Shown here: positions 46,475 through 55,921 of the stretch, piece after piece
Numbering within the stretch: the first letter of the stretch is position 1
Layout: each line of letters opens with the position of its first letter
DNA from: Pseudogracilibacillus sp037072025
GTDB lineage: Bacteria; Bacillota; Bacilli; Bacillales; Amphibacillaceae
DNA length: 64,000 bases
Reading direction: 5' to 3'
NCBI RefSeq assembly: GCF_037072025.1
Contig: NZ_JAXHDD010000009.1
Location: forward strand, 1-64,000
The notes under the pieces: model-generated
Told to the model about the DNA's origin: nothing
Databases searched by the model: none
What the model saw: only the letters and a program-made list of their open reading frames with translations
Position numbers and translations under genes: made by a program

Positions 46475-46561
46475 TCAATCGTTACAATCATGCCAATCGT
46501 AAAATAGTTGCGGTTTACATATTTTTTCATGTTCATTAAAAGAATGTAAAAAGCGTCTCAT
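46475..46561 (-). CDS. Candidate 28-residue peptide
   Basis: ATG 46561 has a good ribosome site (AAGGAG, 46577-46572) 10 bases upstream and encodes a 28-residue peptide rich in His, Cys and aromatic residues (HSFNEHEKICKPQLFYDWHD). Nothing in the window supports a function. It may be a decayed gene end or a real small protein. Confidence 0.3.
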   Translation of the reverse strand: MRRFLHSFNEHEKICKPQLFYDWHDCND

Positions 46562-46668
46562 TAAAATTTCTCTCCTTCTTTTTTTAGATTAGAAATTTTG
46601 GTCATGCGAGAATGTCTAAAGTTATCATCGAAATGGCATAATGTTTTGTTATCATTCCATAACGGCAA

Positions 46669-48681
46669 TTAACTGAAAAGGTCGAAAAGCCGTTTAAGGA
46701 GTCCATCTTCCTTTTCTTGGTTTTGTGGTTGCTCATTCTTAGGAAGATGTGTCGAGCAATAATGGGTAGGTTCTGTTCCTTTTTCGAAATAGGATGTTCT
46801 TCTTGTCTCACAATCATTCGTTGCTAACATACCGGTTTCAGGGTCGATCACTCTTTCGACAATGCCCTCAGGAACATTAAAATTATAATCTTTATCCAAA
46901 GAATGAGCGGCCTCCATTGTTTCTGCCCATATGTTTTTAGCGACAGATTTTTCACTAGCAAGTTGTATCGGTTGATTGTCGTCATAACCCGTCCAAACGC
47001 CAGTTACAACGGATGGGCTAAATCCAATCATCCAGCTGTCTGAATCGGTCGTTCCAGACTTGCCTGCGTAAGGATGATTGATTTTATCGATAATAGAAGA
47101 ACCTGTTACTTCCATATATCCATTTAATCTTCTGTCAAACATTCCTTGCATTAAATGAGTTAAGATAAAAGCTTTTTTTTGATCGAGAATTTGTTTCTTA
47201 GCTGGATCTTCTTTTTCATAGATAATTTTTCCTTTATGGTTTTCAATTTTTTTAATTGTATATCCGTTAACTTCTTCGCCCCCATTTGCGATTCTCCCAT
47301 ATGCTTGTACCATTTCCAAAAGAGTAATTGAGGCGCTTCCGAGTGCAAGGGATGGAACAGCTGGTAAGTCACTTTTAATTCCAAATTTTTTTGTAGTTTC
47401 AGCTACGATATCTGGGCTTAGAAAAAGGTTTGTTTTAACGGCATAAATATTGTCGGATAAAGCGATAGCTTGAGCTAAAGAAATCGGTTTGTTAGCGTAA
47501 TATCCGTTATAATTACTAGGTTTATATACATTTCCTTCATCCATTACAAACGCAGTTGGCTCACTTAAAAGCATTGTCGTTGCTGTATACCCATTTTCGA
47601 GTGCAGCGTAGTATAAAAAAGGCTTAAAGGTAGATCCGACCATCCTTTTAGCGTCTGTAGCACGATTGAAAGGGCTTTCCTGGTAGTCTTTACCGCCTAC
47701 TAAACTAATAATCGCACCATCGTGAGGATCCATAGAAATTGCAGCTATTTCGAATTCACTTTTTGAATCGAGATGAGCTGCGACTTTTTTCTCAAGTTCT
47801 TTTTGTAAATGTTGATCCAATGTTGTATAAATTCGGTAGCCACTTGTTAAAATTGTTTCCTCTTTTCCATTTAAAATTTGTCTTGCTTCCTTTAACACGA
47901 CGTCTTCAAAGAAAGGCGCTAACGTATCGTTTGTGATATTTGGCTTATCGAATTGGAACTCTTCTTTTTTTGCGTTATAGTAAGCCGCTTGTGTAATGAT
48001 ATTTTCTTGTAATAGCAAATTTAATATAAATTCTTGTCGCTTAAAGGCATTTTCTCTATTGTTAAATGGTGAATAATATGTCGGACCTTTAGGGACTCCG
48101 GCAAGCATGGCAGCTTCTGCAAGTGTTAAATCTTTAGCACTTTTCTCAAAATAAACATGACTTGCAGCTTCAATTCCGTAAGCTCCATGGCCATAATAAA
48201 TTGAATTCAAATACCCTTTAAGTATTTCGTCCTTCGAATAAAACATCTCCAGACGAATGGTGTAAAACGCTTCTTTTATTTTTCTAATCCACGTTTTTTC
48301 ATGAGTGAGATACAAATTTCGGGCATATTGCTGTGTGATGGTGCTGGCGCCTTCTTTTAATCTAGAAGAGCGGATGTTTTTAACGATAGCACGCATGATC
48401 CCTTTATAATCAAAACCATGATGTTCATAGAAGTTTTTGTCCTCGGCCTGAACAGTTGCTTCGATTAGTAAAGGTGATATGTCATCCAAACTTAATTGTT
48501 TGTGATAGCTGTTCGTATTTTCAATTTCTTTATCATTTTGATCGTATAACACGGTAACATACTCATTGGATAAATCTGGAGGTCCAAGAATATAACTTGC
48601 GGTTAGAATGGATCCAATTGTCAATACAATAAAAATTCCTGTATAAAAAGTTAATTTACTAAGTGACTTGATAACCTTCAT
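46669..48681 (-). CDS. pbpG: Class A penicillin-binding protein (PbpG, YwhE)
   Basis: A 670-residue bifunctional cell-wall synthase. ATG 48681 has GAGGCTGG upstream. One membrane anchor (about residues 12-32) is followed by the glycosyltransferase domain: ATVQAEDKNFYEHHGFDYKG (catalytic Glu about 77) and EGASTITQQYARNLYLT. The transpeptidase domain shows GSTFKPFLYYAAL (SxxK serine about 351), SDN (about 402) and KSGTT (about 534). The end carries EGIVERVIDPETG and CETRRTSYF, as usual for the subclass. It polymerises and cross-links peptidoglycan; B. subtilis PbpG acts in spore wall formation. Confidence 0.92.
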   Translation of the reverse strand: MKVIKSLSKLTFYTGIFIVLTIGSILTASYILGPPDLSNEYVTVLYDQNDKEIENTNSYHKQLSLDDISPLLIEATVQAEDKNFYEHHGFDYKGIMRAIVKNIRSSRLKEGASTITQQYARNLYLTHEKTWIRKIKEAFYTIRLEMFYSKDEILKGYLNSIYYGHGAYGIEAASHVYFEKSAKDLTLAEAAMLAGVPKGPTYYSPFNNRENAFKRQEFILNLLLQENIITQAAYYNAKKEEFQFDKPNITNDTLAPFFEDVVLKEARQILNGKEETILTSGYRIYTTLDQHLQKELEKKVAAHLDSKSEFEIAAISMDPHDGAIISLVGGKDYQESPFNRATDAKRMVGSTFKPFLYYAALENGYTATTMLLSEPTAFVMDEGNVYKPSNYNGYYANKPISLAQAIALSDNIYAVKTNLFLSPDIVAETTKKFGIKSDLPAVPSLALGSASITLLEMVQAYGRIANGGEEVNGYTIKKIENHKGKIIYEKEDPAKKQILDQKKAFILTHLMQGMFDRRLNGYMEVTGSSIIDKINHPYAGKSGTTDSDSWMIGFSPSVVTGVWTGYDDNQPIQLASEKSVAKNIWAETMEAAHSLDKDYNFNVPEGIVERVIDPETGMLATNDCETRRTSYFEKGTEPTHYCSTHLPKNEQPQNQEKEDGLLKRLFDLFS

Positions 48682-48846
48682 AATTGCCAGCCTCATTTTT
48701 GTTCAGTTATGTACATTATGGTAAAAATTTATTAAAAATAAACGGATTCCTGTTAATTTTGTTATTTTGGTTCTTTTTGTGTGAATGGAAAAACAGTGTA
48801 TTTATCGCTATAATAAATGGATACAATACAATTTTAAGGAGCGCCA

Positions 48847-49287
48847 ATGAAACTTGTAAAAAAAGACATCGCAGTCGAACTTCGAACTGTCATCGATGAC
48901 CGAGGAGAAAAAGAACTATCGATTATCAAGCAGATAGGAAATTACGTAAAGAAAGAAAATATTGAAGTGATATCATTTATAGAAAAAACAAACGAATTTG
49001 GTGACGTAGAAAACCTTATCACGATTCGACCGAATAAAATCAATATAAAACGTTCAGGGAAAGTATCGATGAATCAACAATTTATTAAGGGGAAGGAGAC
49101 GGAATGTCTTTATCGTCACCCATATGGTTCATTTCTTTTAGAAATTATGACAAAATCAATTACACACCAATCATTAGCAGATGACCGAGAAGGAAAAGTA
49201 ATTATACAATATGATGTTAAAGTGAATAAAGAAGAAAGTAGGTATCATCATTTAACACTTACCTACATGGAGGCGAAATTAAGATGA
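48847..49287 (+). CDS. ywiB: DUF1934 family protein (YwiB)
   Basis: A 146-residue beta-barrel-like DUF1934 protein. AAGGAGCGCC precedes the ATG. TYMEAKLR at the end and QYDVKVNKEESRYHHLTLTY before it are family features. It overlaps argS by 4 bases (ATGA), so the two are translationally coupled as in B. subtilis. Function unknown. Confidence 0.88.
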   Translation: MKLVKKDIAVELRTVIDDRGEKELSIIKQIGNYVKKENIEVISFIEKTNEFGDVENLITIRPNKINIKRSGKVSMNQQFIKGKETECLYRHPYGSFLLEIMTKSITHQSLADDREGKVIIQYDVKVNKEESRYHHLTLTYMEAKLR

Positions 49288-50954
49288 ATGCGTTAGTTAA
49301 AGTGGAGGAAACACTTAAAAAAGAAATTATAACAGCTATTGAAAAAGCTGACTTGGCCAAGGAAGAAGAAATTCCAACTATTCAATTAGAGAAACCGAAA
49401 GAAAAAGTGCATGGAGATTTTGCTGCGAATATTGCGATGCAGTTAGCGAGAATTGCTAAAATGGCTCCAAGGCAGATTGCGGAAAAAATAGTAGATCATA
49501 TTGATAAGGAAAAGGCAAATGTTAAAAAAGTTGAAATAGCGGGGCCGGGATTTATTAATTTTTTTATGAAACAAGATTTTTTAAGCACTATTATTTCTAC
49601 TATTTTAGACCAACAAGAAAACTATGGACGAACAGATGCGGGAAAAAATAAACGTGTACAAGTCGAATTTGTTTCAGTTAATCCGACAGGGGATTTGCAT
49701 TTAGGGCATGCACGTGGAGCTGCATTTGGTGATGTACTATGTAATGTGTTTGACACAGCTGGTTATGACGTAGAACGTGAATATTATATTAATGATGCTG
49801 GTAACCAGATAGATCAACTTGCAATCTCAATAGAGGCAAGGTATTTAGAGGCACTTGGTAAAGAAAGTACAATGCCTGATGATGGATATTATGGTGAAGA
49901 TATAATAAAAATTGGCAAACAGCTTGCTAAAGAATATAAGGATTCTTGGTTCAAAAAAGAGCGAGATGAGAGACTAGCATTTTTCCGAGATTACGGACTC
50001 AAATTTGAGTTAGGGAAAATAAAAGAAGATATGGATGCATTTGGCGTCCAGTTTGACAACTGGTTTTCGGAAATGTCTCTTTATAAAAATAACAAGATCG
50101 CAGAGACGTTACAACAACTGGAGGAGAAAGGATACACGTATGAAAAAGATGGAGCAATTTGGTTTAAGTCAACAGCTTTTGGTGATGACAAAGATCGTGT
50201 CCTCATTAAGCAAGATGGAAGCTACACATATTTAACGCCAGATATTGCGTATCATAAGGATAAATTGGAACGCGGATTTGATAAAATCATTAATGTATGG
50301 GGGGCAGATCACCACGGGTATATCCCTAGAATGAGTGCTGCGATTCAAGCACTTGGTTATCCGAAAGAGAAAATGAGTGTGAGTATCATCCAGATGGTAA
50401 ACGTTTTGGAAGATGGGGAAATTGTTCGCATGAGTAAACGTACAGGAAAAGCAGTCGCTCTAAGAGAATTGATGGAGGAGGTTGGAGTGGATGCGGTTCG
50501 TTATTTCTTTACGATGCGCTCAAATGACTCAAAACTTGATTTTGACCTTGATTTAGCCCGTTCTGAATCAAATGAGAATCCTGTTTACTACGTTCAATAT
50601 GCGCATGCTCGGATTTGTACAATGTTACAACAAGCAGAAGAAAAAGGTTTTAAATTGGAGGCTGATTTTGATTCGACATTGCTTACTTCAGAAAAAGAAA
50701 CAGCGTTATTAAAACAATTGGCAGAGTTTCCTCAAATGATTGCTGATGCCGCCAAGAGGGAAGCTCCAAACCGGGTAACTCAGTATGTTTACGACTTGGC
50801 TTCGCATTTACACAGTTTTTATAATGCAGAAAAAGTGATAAATGAAGAAAATGAAGCCTTGACCAATGCTCGAATTGCGTTGATGAAAGCAGTACAGATT
50901 ACGATTGCAAATGCGTTGAAAATTCTTGGAGTAACTGCTCCTGAGAAGATGTAG
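49284..50954 (+). CDS. argS: Arginyl-tRNA synthetase
   Basis: A 556-residue class I synthetase charging tRNA-Arg. After the N-terminal tRNA-binding domain come the HIGH-type motif NPTGDLHLGHARGAAFGD (about residue 133) and the KMSKS counterpart VRMSKRTGKAV (about 373). The anticodon-binding DALR domain ends at the C-terminus (VTQYVYDLASHLHSFYNAEK). Length matches Bacillus ArgS. The ATGA overlap with ywiB sets the start. No T-box leader is seen. Confidence 0.95.
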   Translation: MNALVKVEETLKKEIITAIEKADLAKEEEIPTIQLEKPKEKVHGDFAANIAMQLARIAKMAPRQIAEKIVDHIDKEKANVKKVEIAGPGFINFFMKQDFLSTIISTILDQQENYGRTDAGKNKRVQVEFVSVNPTGDLHLGHARGAAFGDVLCNVFDTAGYDVEREYYINDAGNQIDQLAISIEARYLEALGKESTMPDDGYYGEDIIKIGKQLAKEYKDSWFKKERDERLAFFRDYGLKFELGKIKEDMDAFGVQFDNWFSEMSLYKNNKIAETLQQLEEKGYTYEKDGAIWFKSTAFGDDKDRVLIKQDGSYTYLTPDIAYHKDKLERGFDKIINVWGADHHGYIPRMSAAIQALGYPKEKMSVSIIQMVNVLEDGEIVRMSKRTGKAVALRELMEEVGVDAVRYFFTMRSNDSKLDFDLDLARSESNENPVYYVQYAHARICTMLQQAEEKGFKLEADFDSTLLTSEKETALLKQLAEFPQMIADAAKREAPNRVTQYVYDLASHLHSFYNAEKVINEENEALTNARIALMKAVQITIANALKILGVTAPEKM

Positions 50955-50990
50955 AGCATATTTATTTTTTGAAAAAGATTCCTTAAAGTG

Positions 50991-51136
50991 TGTGCAAAAA
51001 GGAGGATAAAAAGGATCAAGAAGTTCGAGGCGGCGCAGTTTCGAGCAAAGGAATGTATACATTTAGATACATGGGTAGCGGAGAAACAAGCATTCGTGCG
51101 AAATTCGTAGTGTCATTTTTACCGGACTTTTTGAAC
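50991..51136 (+). repeat. Family B dispersed repeat, copy B3
   Basis: Shares with B2 AAGAAGTTCGAGGCGGCGCA, TTAGATACATGGGTAGCGGA and ACCGGACTTTTTGAAC at its right end (to 51136). The left end (GTGCAAAAAGGAGG) has lost its perfect match to GTTCAAAAAG. It lies 36 bases after argS. Confidence 0.85.
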
Positions 51137-51295
51137 ATCCTTTTAAATATGAAACAAAGAATCCGCAATATCTTTTAAACTTATTTTGAAATGATTGAGC
51201 GGATTCTTACTCTATTGTTAATAGAAGTTTTGGACAAATCTACCAGTAATATCTACGACGAAATAGATTTAACTAATAAATAGTAACAAATAAAG

Positions 51296-51325
51296 TTGAC
51301 TGAATGATCATTCATGTTTTATGAT
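51296..51325 (+). promoter_or_regulatory. ywjF promoter with FadR-type operator
   Basis: TTGACT (51296-51301) and TATGAT (51320-51325) are 18 bases apart. The spacer is filled by the perfect palindrome TGAATGATCATTCA (51301-51314), which matches the B. subtilis FadR operator half-sites TGAATGA and TCATTCA. Acyl-CoA would relieve repression. No fadR gene is in the window. Confidence 0.78.
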
Positions 51326-51407
51326 AGAGTTAGTCACACTTTATTAAGGGGGAAGAAAATGAAGTGTAAACGTTAACAAATAATGATAAATAAGAGGAGG
51401 AGCGCGG

Positions 51408-53516
51408 GTGGATACGTTTTTACTCATTAATTGGATCGCTTTTATTGCGGTTACAGCATATGGTATTTTTCTATTTGCGAAAGTGGTTGCAACAAGGATA
51501 GCATTTATTAAGCTTGGTAAAAAATCCGAATTTGATCTTGCATTAAAAGAGCGTTTGCGTGATGTTTGGCATATTGTATTTGGCCAATCCAAGTTACTGA
51601 AGGATAAAAAATCGGGTATTATTCATGTCATGATGTTTTATGGCTTTATTCTTGTCCAGTTTGGTGCTATAGATATGTTTGTTAAAGGGCTTTCACCAGG
51701 AAGTCATTTGCCATTTGGATCGCTTTATCCAGGATTCACTTTTTTTCAAGAGCTAGTAACATTAACGATTTTAGTTGCAGTTATTTGGGCTTTTTATCGT
51801 CGTTATATAGAAAAACTAGTTCGCCTTAAAAGAGGATTTTATGCTGGTCTTGTTCTTATTTTTATTGGAACATTGATGGTCTCTGTTTTATTTGGAAATG
51901 GTATGTTACAAATTTGGCAGGGTGAACCTGCGACATGGACAGAGCCTGTTGCTAGTTTAATAGCGCTTGCTTTAGGCTGGCTATCTCCAACTGCTGCAAT
52001 GGTTTTATTTTATGTGGCATGGTGGGTTCATACGATTACGATCTTAGCCTTTTTAGTTTATATTCCGCAGTCGAAACATGCTCATTTAATTGCTGCGCCG
52101 GTAAACGTATTTTTAAGTAAACGTGTTCCGGGTAAATTAAAAACGATTAGTTTTGACCTTGACGAGGAATCAGATGAAGAAGATATTTCCTTTGGCGTCG
52201 GAAAAGTAGAAGATTTCGATCAGCTTCAAATGCTTGATTTTTATGCGTGTGTTGAATGCGGACGCTGTACAAGCGTTTGTCCGGCTGCAAATACCGGAAA
52301 AATGTTATCACCGATGGATATCATGATAAAATTGCGTGATCATTTGAATGAAAAGGGTGCAGCTGTTACAGGGAAGGCCCCTTGGGTTCCGGCGTATGCT
52401 TTTGGAAGTAATGGACCAAATAAATATGCAAAGATGGGTCGCGATGAAGCTACTGCAGAAATAAGTCAAATTAGTATGATCGGGGATGTCATTACTGAAG
52501 AAGAGTTAGCAGGTTGTACAACGTGTCGAAATTGTGAAGATGCCTGTCCAGTGATGAATGAACATGTCGGCCAGATTATTGACATGCGTAGATATCTTGT
52601 GATGACGGAAGGAAAAATGGATTCAGAAATCCAACGAGCAGTCATGAATATTGAGCGTCAAGGAAATCCGTGGGGGTTATCTAAAAAAGACCGGATTAAA
52701 TGGCGTGAGTTGGATGAAGATGTCTATATTCCAACAGTGAAAGAACTTAAAAAAGAAAAGAAAGATTTTGAATATTTATTTTGGGTTAGTTCGATGGGAG
52801 CTTACGACAGTCGAAGCCAGAAGATCGCAATTGCATTTGCAAAGTTAATGAATAAAGCAGGTATAAGTTTTGCAATTTTAGGAAATAAAGAAGCGAATTC
52901 TGGAGATACTGCACGTCGAATAGGAAATGAATTTTTATTTCAAGAAATTGCAGAGAAGAACATTAAAGAATTTGAGAAAAATGGTGTGACGAAAATCGTT
53001 ACAATTGATCCCCATGCTTATAATATATTTAAAAATGAATATCCTGATTTTGGCTTTAAAGCAGAAGTCATCCATCATACACAAATGTTATATGATTTAG
53101 TAATGGACGGAAAATTAGATCCAAAGGGAAGAATTGAGCATCGATTAACGTACCATGATTCTTGTTATTTAGGAAGGTATAATGGCGTATATGACCCACC
53201 AAGAGAAATTTTAAAAGCAATTCCTGGAATCGAATTAGTTGAAATGGTTCGAACTCGGGATAATGGAATGTGTTGTGGTGCAGGTGGCGGACTTATGTGG
53301 ACAGAAGAAACAACTGGCAACAGAATCAATGTTGCCCGTACGGAACAAGCATTGGAAGTTAACCCTACAATGATCTCAAGTGCCTGTCCATTCTGTCTAA
53401 CGATGTTAAGCGATGGAACAAAGGCAAAAGATGTTGAACAAGATATTGGAACGATGGACGTTGCCGAAATCTTAGCATTATCTGTGTTTACTAAAGAAAC
53501 AGTAAAAACTGCATAA
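51408..53516 (+). CDS. ywjF: Heterodisulfide-reductase-like Fe-S oxidoreductase (YwjF)
   Basis: A 702-residue membrane protein. Five to six N-terminal helices form a nitrate-reductase-gamma-like haem b domain (to about residue 230). Two 4Fe-4S sites follow, CVECGRCTSVCP (about 283) and CTTCRNCEDACP (about 369), then two CCG domains with HDSCYLGRYNG, GMCCGAGGG and SSACPFCL. The GTG start has GAGGAGGAGCGCG upstream. It probably carries electrons from acyl-CoA dehydrogenases (via electron-transfer flavoprotein) to quinone. The FadR-type operator and the beta-oxidation genes downstream support a fatty-acid role. Confidence 0.88.
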   Translation: MDTFLLINWIAFIAVTAYGIFLFAKVVATRIAFIKLGKKSEFDLALKERLRDVWHIVFGQSKLLKDKKSGIIHVMMFYGFILVQFGAIDMFVKGLSPGSHLPFGSLYPGFTFFQELVTLTILVAVIWAFYRRYIEKLVRLKRGFYAGLVLIFIGTLMVSVLFGNGMLQIWQGEPATWTEPVASLIALALGWLSPTAAMVLFYVAWWVHTITILAFLVYIPQSKHAHLIAAPVNVFLSKRVPGKLKTISFDLDEESDEEDISFGVGKVEDFDQLQMLDFYACVECGRCTSVCPAANTGKMLSPMDIMIKLRDHLNEKGAAVTGKAPWVPAYAFGSNGPNKYAKMGRDEATAEISQISMIGDVITEEELAGCTTCRNCEDACPVMNEHVGQIIDMRRYLVMTEGKMDSEIQRAVMNIERQGNPWGLSKKDRIKWRELDEDVYIPTVKELKKEKKDFEYLFWVSSMGAYDSRSQKIAIAFAKLMNKAGISFAILGNKEANSGDTARRIGNEFLFQEIAEKNIKEFEKNGVTKIVTIDPHAYNIFKNEYPDFGFKAEVIHHTQMLYDLVMDGKLDPKGRIEHRLTYHDSCYLGRYNGVYDPPREILKAIPGIELVEMVRTRDNGMCCGAGGGLMWTEETTGNRINVARTEQALEVNPTMISSACPFCLTMLSDGTKAKDVEQDIGTMDVAEILALSVFTKETVKTA

Positions 53517-53522
53517 TTAATG

Positions 53523-53555
53523 GAAAAGGGAGTCCTTGTGACTCCCTTTATTTTA
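53523..53555 (+). terminator. Terminator after ywjF
   Basis: AAAGGGAGT (53525-53533) pairs with ACTCCCTTT (53541-53549), followed by ATTTT. Confidence 0.82.
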
Positions 53556-53762
53556 AAATAATTCACGTAACGTTTTTCTCCTTATTATACTCAACTTTTG
53601 CACCAATAAAGTGAGTGCTAAAAGATACTCGGATTAATATCTTAAATCATTAACTTTAAAATGTTGAGTAGTATTCAAACATACTCAAACTACCATAAAA
53701 TATGGTCTAAGTTCACAAGATATACTTCCGTACTTAAAACGAATATATTTGTACTTTTTTGA

Positions 53763-53804
53763 TTGAGCGTTCGCTCGACAAAAGAAAGCGATGTCATGTA
53801 TAAT
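53763..53804 (+). promoter_or_regulatory. Thiolase operon promoter with palindrome
   Basis: TCGACA (53775-53780, a variant -35) and TATAAT (53799-53804) are 19 bases or fewer apart. The palindrome GAGCG-TT-CGCTC (53765-53776) overlaps the -35 side, a likely TetR-family operator; the TetR gene at 58739 is the candidate partner. Confidence 0.5.
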
Positions 53805-53852
53805 GTAATTAACAAATTTTTCAAGTGACATTTTGTAAAGGAGATGTTCCAG

Positions 53853-55040
53853 TTGCGAAAAACAGTAATTGTATCGGGTGCGAGAACTCCATTTGGTCGA
53901 TTTGGAGGTGGCTTAAAATCACTTACTGCCTCAGAGTTAGGTGGAAAAGCGATCCAAGCGGCAATTGAAAAGGCTGACATTGACGTTGGGTCTGTTGATG
54001 AAGTAATTATGGGAAATGTTCTTCAAGGTGGTCAGGGACAAATCCCTTCTAGACAGGCAGCAAAAGAAGCGGGGATTCCATGGAGTGTTAAAACAGAAAC
54101 GATCAATAAAGTTTGTGCTTCGGGTCTTCGAAGCCTTACATTAGCCAACCAGTTAATCCGGTTAGGTGATGAAGAAATTATTGTTGCTGGTGGAATGGAA
54201 AGCATGAGCAATGCCCCGTATATTTTGTCAGATGCTCGTTGGGGGTACCGGATGGGCGATAAAAAGGTAGTCGATACAATGGTTCATGACGGATTAACAT
54301 GCTCCTTCCGTGGTGTACATATGGGAACATACGGAAATAGTACAGCGGAAGCTTTTGAACTAACTCGTGAAGTTCAAGATGAATGGGCTTATCGCAGTCA
54401 CAATCGAGCAATAAAAGCGATGGAAGAAGGGAAGTTTTCTGAAGAAATTGTTCCAGTAGAAGTGCCACAGAGAAGAGGGGAACCAATTATTGTTGCAGAA
54501 GATGAGGCACCTAGGAAAGATACGACAATTGAAAAATTAGTAGGACTAAAGCCCGCTTTTGATAAAGGTGGTACAATTACAGCGGGAAATGCTCCCGGGG
54601 TCAATGATGGAGCCTGTGCCTTTGTTGTGATGTCTGATAGTAAAGCTAAAGAACTAGGTAAGAGACCATTAGCAACTATCCTTGCTCAAGCTGAAGTAGC
54701 AGTAGAGGCAGAAAACTTTCCGCAAACACCAGGACTTGTTATTAATAAATTACTAGATAAAGTGGGAAAGACAAAAGATGAAATTGATTTGTTTGAAATT
54801 AATGAAGCATTTGCAGCGGTCGCTTTAGCGAGTACAAAGATTGCAGGTTTAGACCCTAACAAAATAAACGTAAACGGTGGAGCAGTGGCTCTTGGACACC
54901 CGATTGGTGCAAGTGGAGCACGAATTGTTTTGACCTTAGTACATGAATTGATACGACGTGGTGGTGGCTTGGGAGTTGCCGCAATTTGTAGTGGAGGCGG
55001 ACAAGGAGACGCTATATTAATAGAGGTACCAAAACAGTAA
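53853..55040 (+). CDS. mmgA: Acetyl-CoA acetyltransferase (thiolase)
   Basis: A 395-residue thiolase. TTG 53853 is chosen since AAAGGAG (53836-53842) is 10 bases away; the ATG at 53844 is too near. The acylated cysteine is in KVCASGLRSL (about residue 89), His in ALGHPIGASGAR (about 350), the second Cys in CSGGGQGDA (about 380). It cleaves acetoacetyl-CoA or 3-ketoacyl-CoA. It leads an apparent operon with a hydroxybutyryl-CoA dehydrogenase and two acyl-CoA dehydrogenases, like B. subtilis mmgABC. Confidence 0.9.
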   Translation: MRKTVIVSGARTPFGRFGGGLKSLTASELGGKAIQAAIEKADIDVGSVDEVIMGNVLQGGQGQIPSRQAAKEAGIPWSVKTETINKVCASGLRSLTLANQLIRLGDEEIIVAGGMESMSNAPYILSDARWGYRMGDKKVVDTMVHDGLTCSFRGVHMGTYGNSTAEAFELTREVQDEWAYRSHNRAIKAMEEGKFSEEIVPVEVPQRRGEPIIVAEDEAPRKDTTIEKLVGLKPAFDKGGTITAGNAPGVNDGACAFVVMSDSKAKELGKRPLATILAQAEVAVEAENFPQTPGLVINKLLDKVGKTKDEIDLFEINEAFAAVALASTKIAGLDPNKINVNGGAVALGHPIGASGARIVLTLVHELIRRGGGLGVAAICSGGGQGDAILIEVPKQ

Positions 55041-55053
55041 GGGGGCAAATTTC

Positions 55054-55905
55054 GTGGAGGTTAAAAAAATTGTTGTCATTGGTGCAGGTCAAATGGGTTC
55101 AGGGATTGCACAAGTATGTGCTCAATCAGGATATGACGTCTTATTACAGGATATTAATCAAGATGCCGTTGATCAAGGGATCAATTCCATTCATGCATTA
55201 TTAACTAGAGCTGTAGAGAAAGGGCGAATAACAGACGTTGAAAAAGATGGTACATTAAGCCGTTTAAACACTTCAACAGACTTAGGGGATGTACATGAGG
55301 CTGATTTAGTTATTGAAGCCGTAATTGAAAATCTTGATGTGAAAAAAGAATTGTTTCAACAATTAGATAACATTGTTCCGGCGCATACGATATTAGCAAC
55401 AAATACTTCATCTTTGCCTATTACAGAAATTGCTGCTGTCACAAATAGACCCGAAAAAGTTATCGGGATGCATTTTATGAATCCTGTTCCGATAATGAAA
55501 TTGGTTGAAATTATCCGAGCGCTTCAGACGGATGATGAAACGTATGAAAAGATCGAACATGTTACAAAAGAGTTGAATAAAACCTCTGTGACAGTGAATG
55601 ATTTTCCGGGGTTTGTAGCAAATCGAATTTTAATGCCAATGATTAACGAGGCGATTTATACCGTTTATGAAGGAATAGCTACCGTCGAAGATGTGGATAC
55701 AGTAATGAAGTTAGGGATGAATCATCCGATGGGTCCTTTAACGCTTGCAGACTTTATCGGGCTTGATACTTGTTTGTATATTATGGAAGTGTTGTATGAA
55801 GGGTTTGGAGATAGTAAGTACAGACCTTGTCCGCTTTTACGTCAATATGTACAAGCAGGCTGGTACGGGAAAAAATCAGGTCGAGGCTTTTACACGTACG
55901 CTTAA
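55054..55905 (+). CDS. mmgB: 3-hydroxybutyryl-CoA dehydrogenase
   Basis: A 283-residue NAD-dependent enzyme. VVIGAGQMGSGIAQVCAQSG (about residues 8-27) is the Rossmann site; ATNTSSLPITEIA and IGMHFMNPVPIMKLVEII (catalytic His about 139) and NDFPGFVANRI follow; the C-domain ends GWYGKKSGRGFYTY. GTG is preceded by AAGGGGGC. It lies 13 bases after the thiolase gene. It oxidises 3-hydroxyacyl-CoA to the keto form. Confidence 0.92.
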   Translation: MEVKKIVVIGAGQMGSGIAQVCAQSGYDVLLQDINQDAVDQGINSIHALLTRAVEKGRITDVEKDGTLSRLNTSTDLGDVHEADLVIEAVIENLDVKKELFQQLDNIVPAHTILATNTSSLPITEIAAVTNRPEKVIGMHFMNPVPIMKLVEIIRALQTDDETYEKIEHVTKELNKTSVTVNDFPGFVANRILMPMINEAIYTVYEGIATVEDVDTVMKLGMNHPMGPLTLADFIGLDTCLYIMEVLYEGFGDSKYRPCPLLRQYVQAGWYGKKSGRGFYTYA

Positions 55906-55921
55906 GGTTTTGTACAATATC

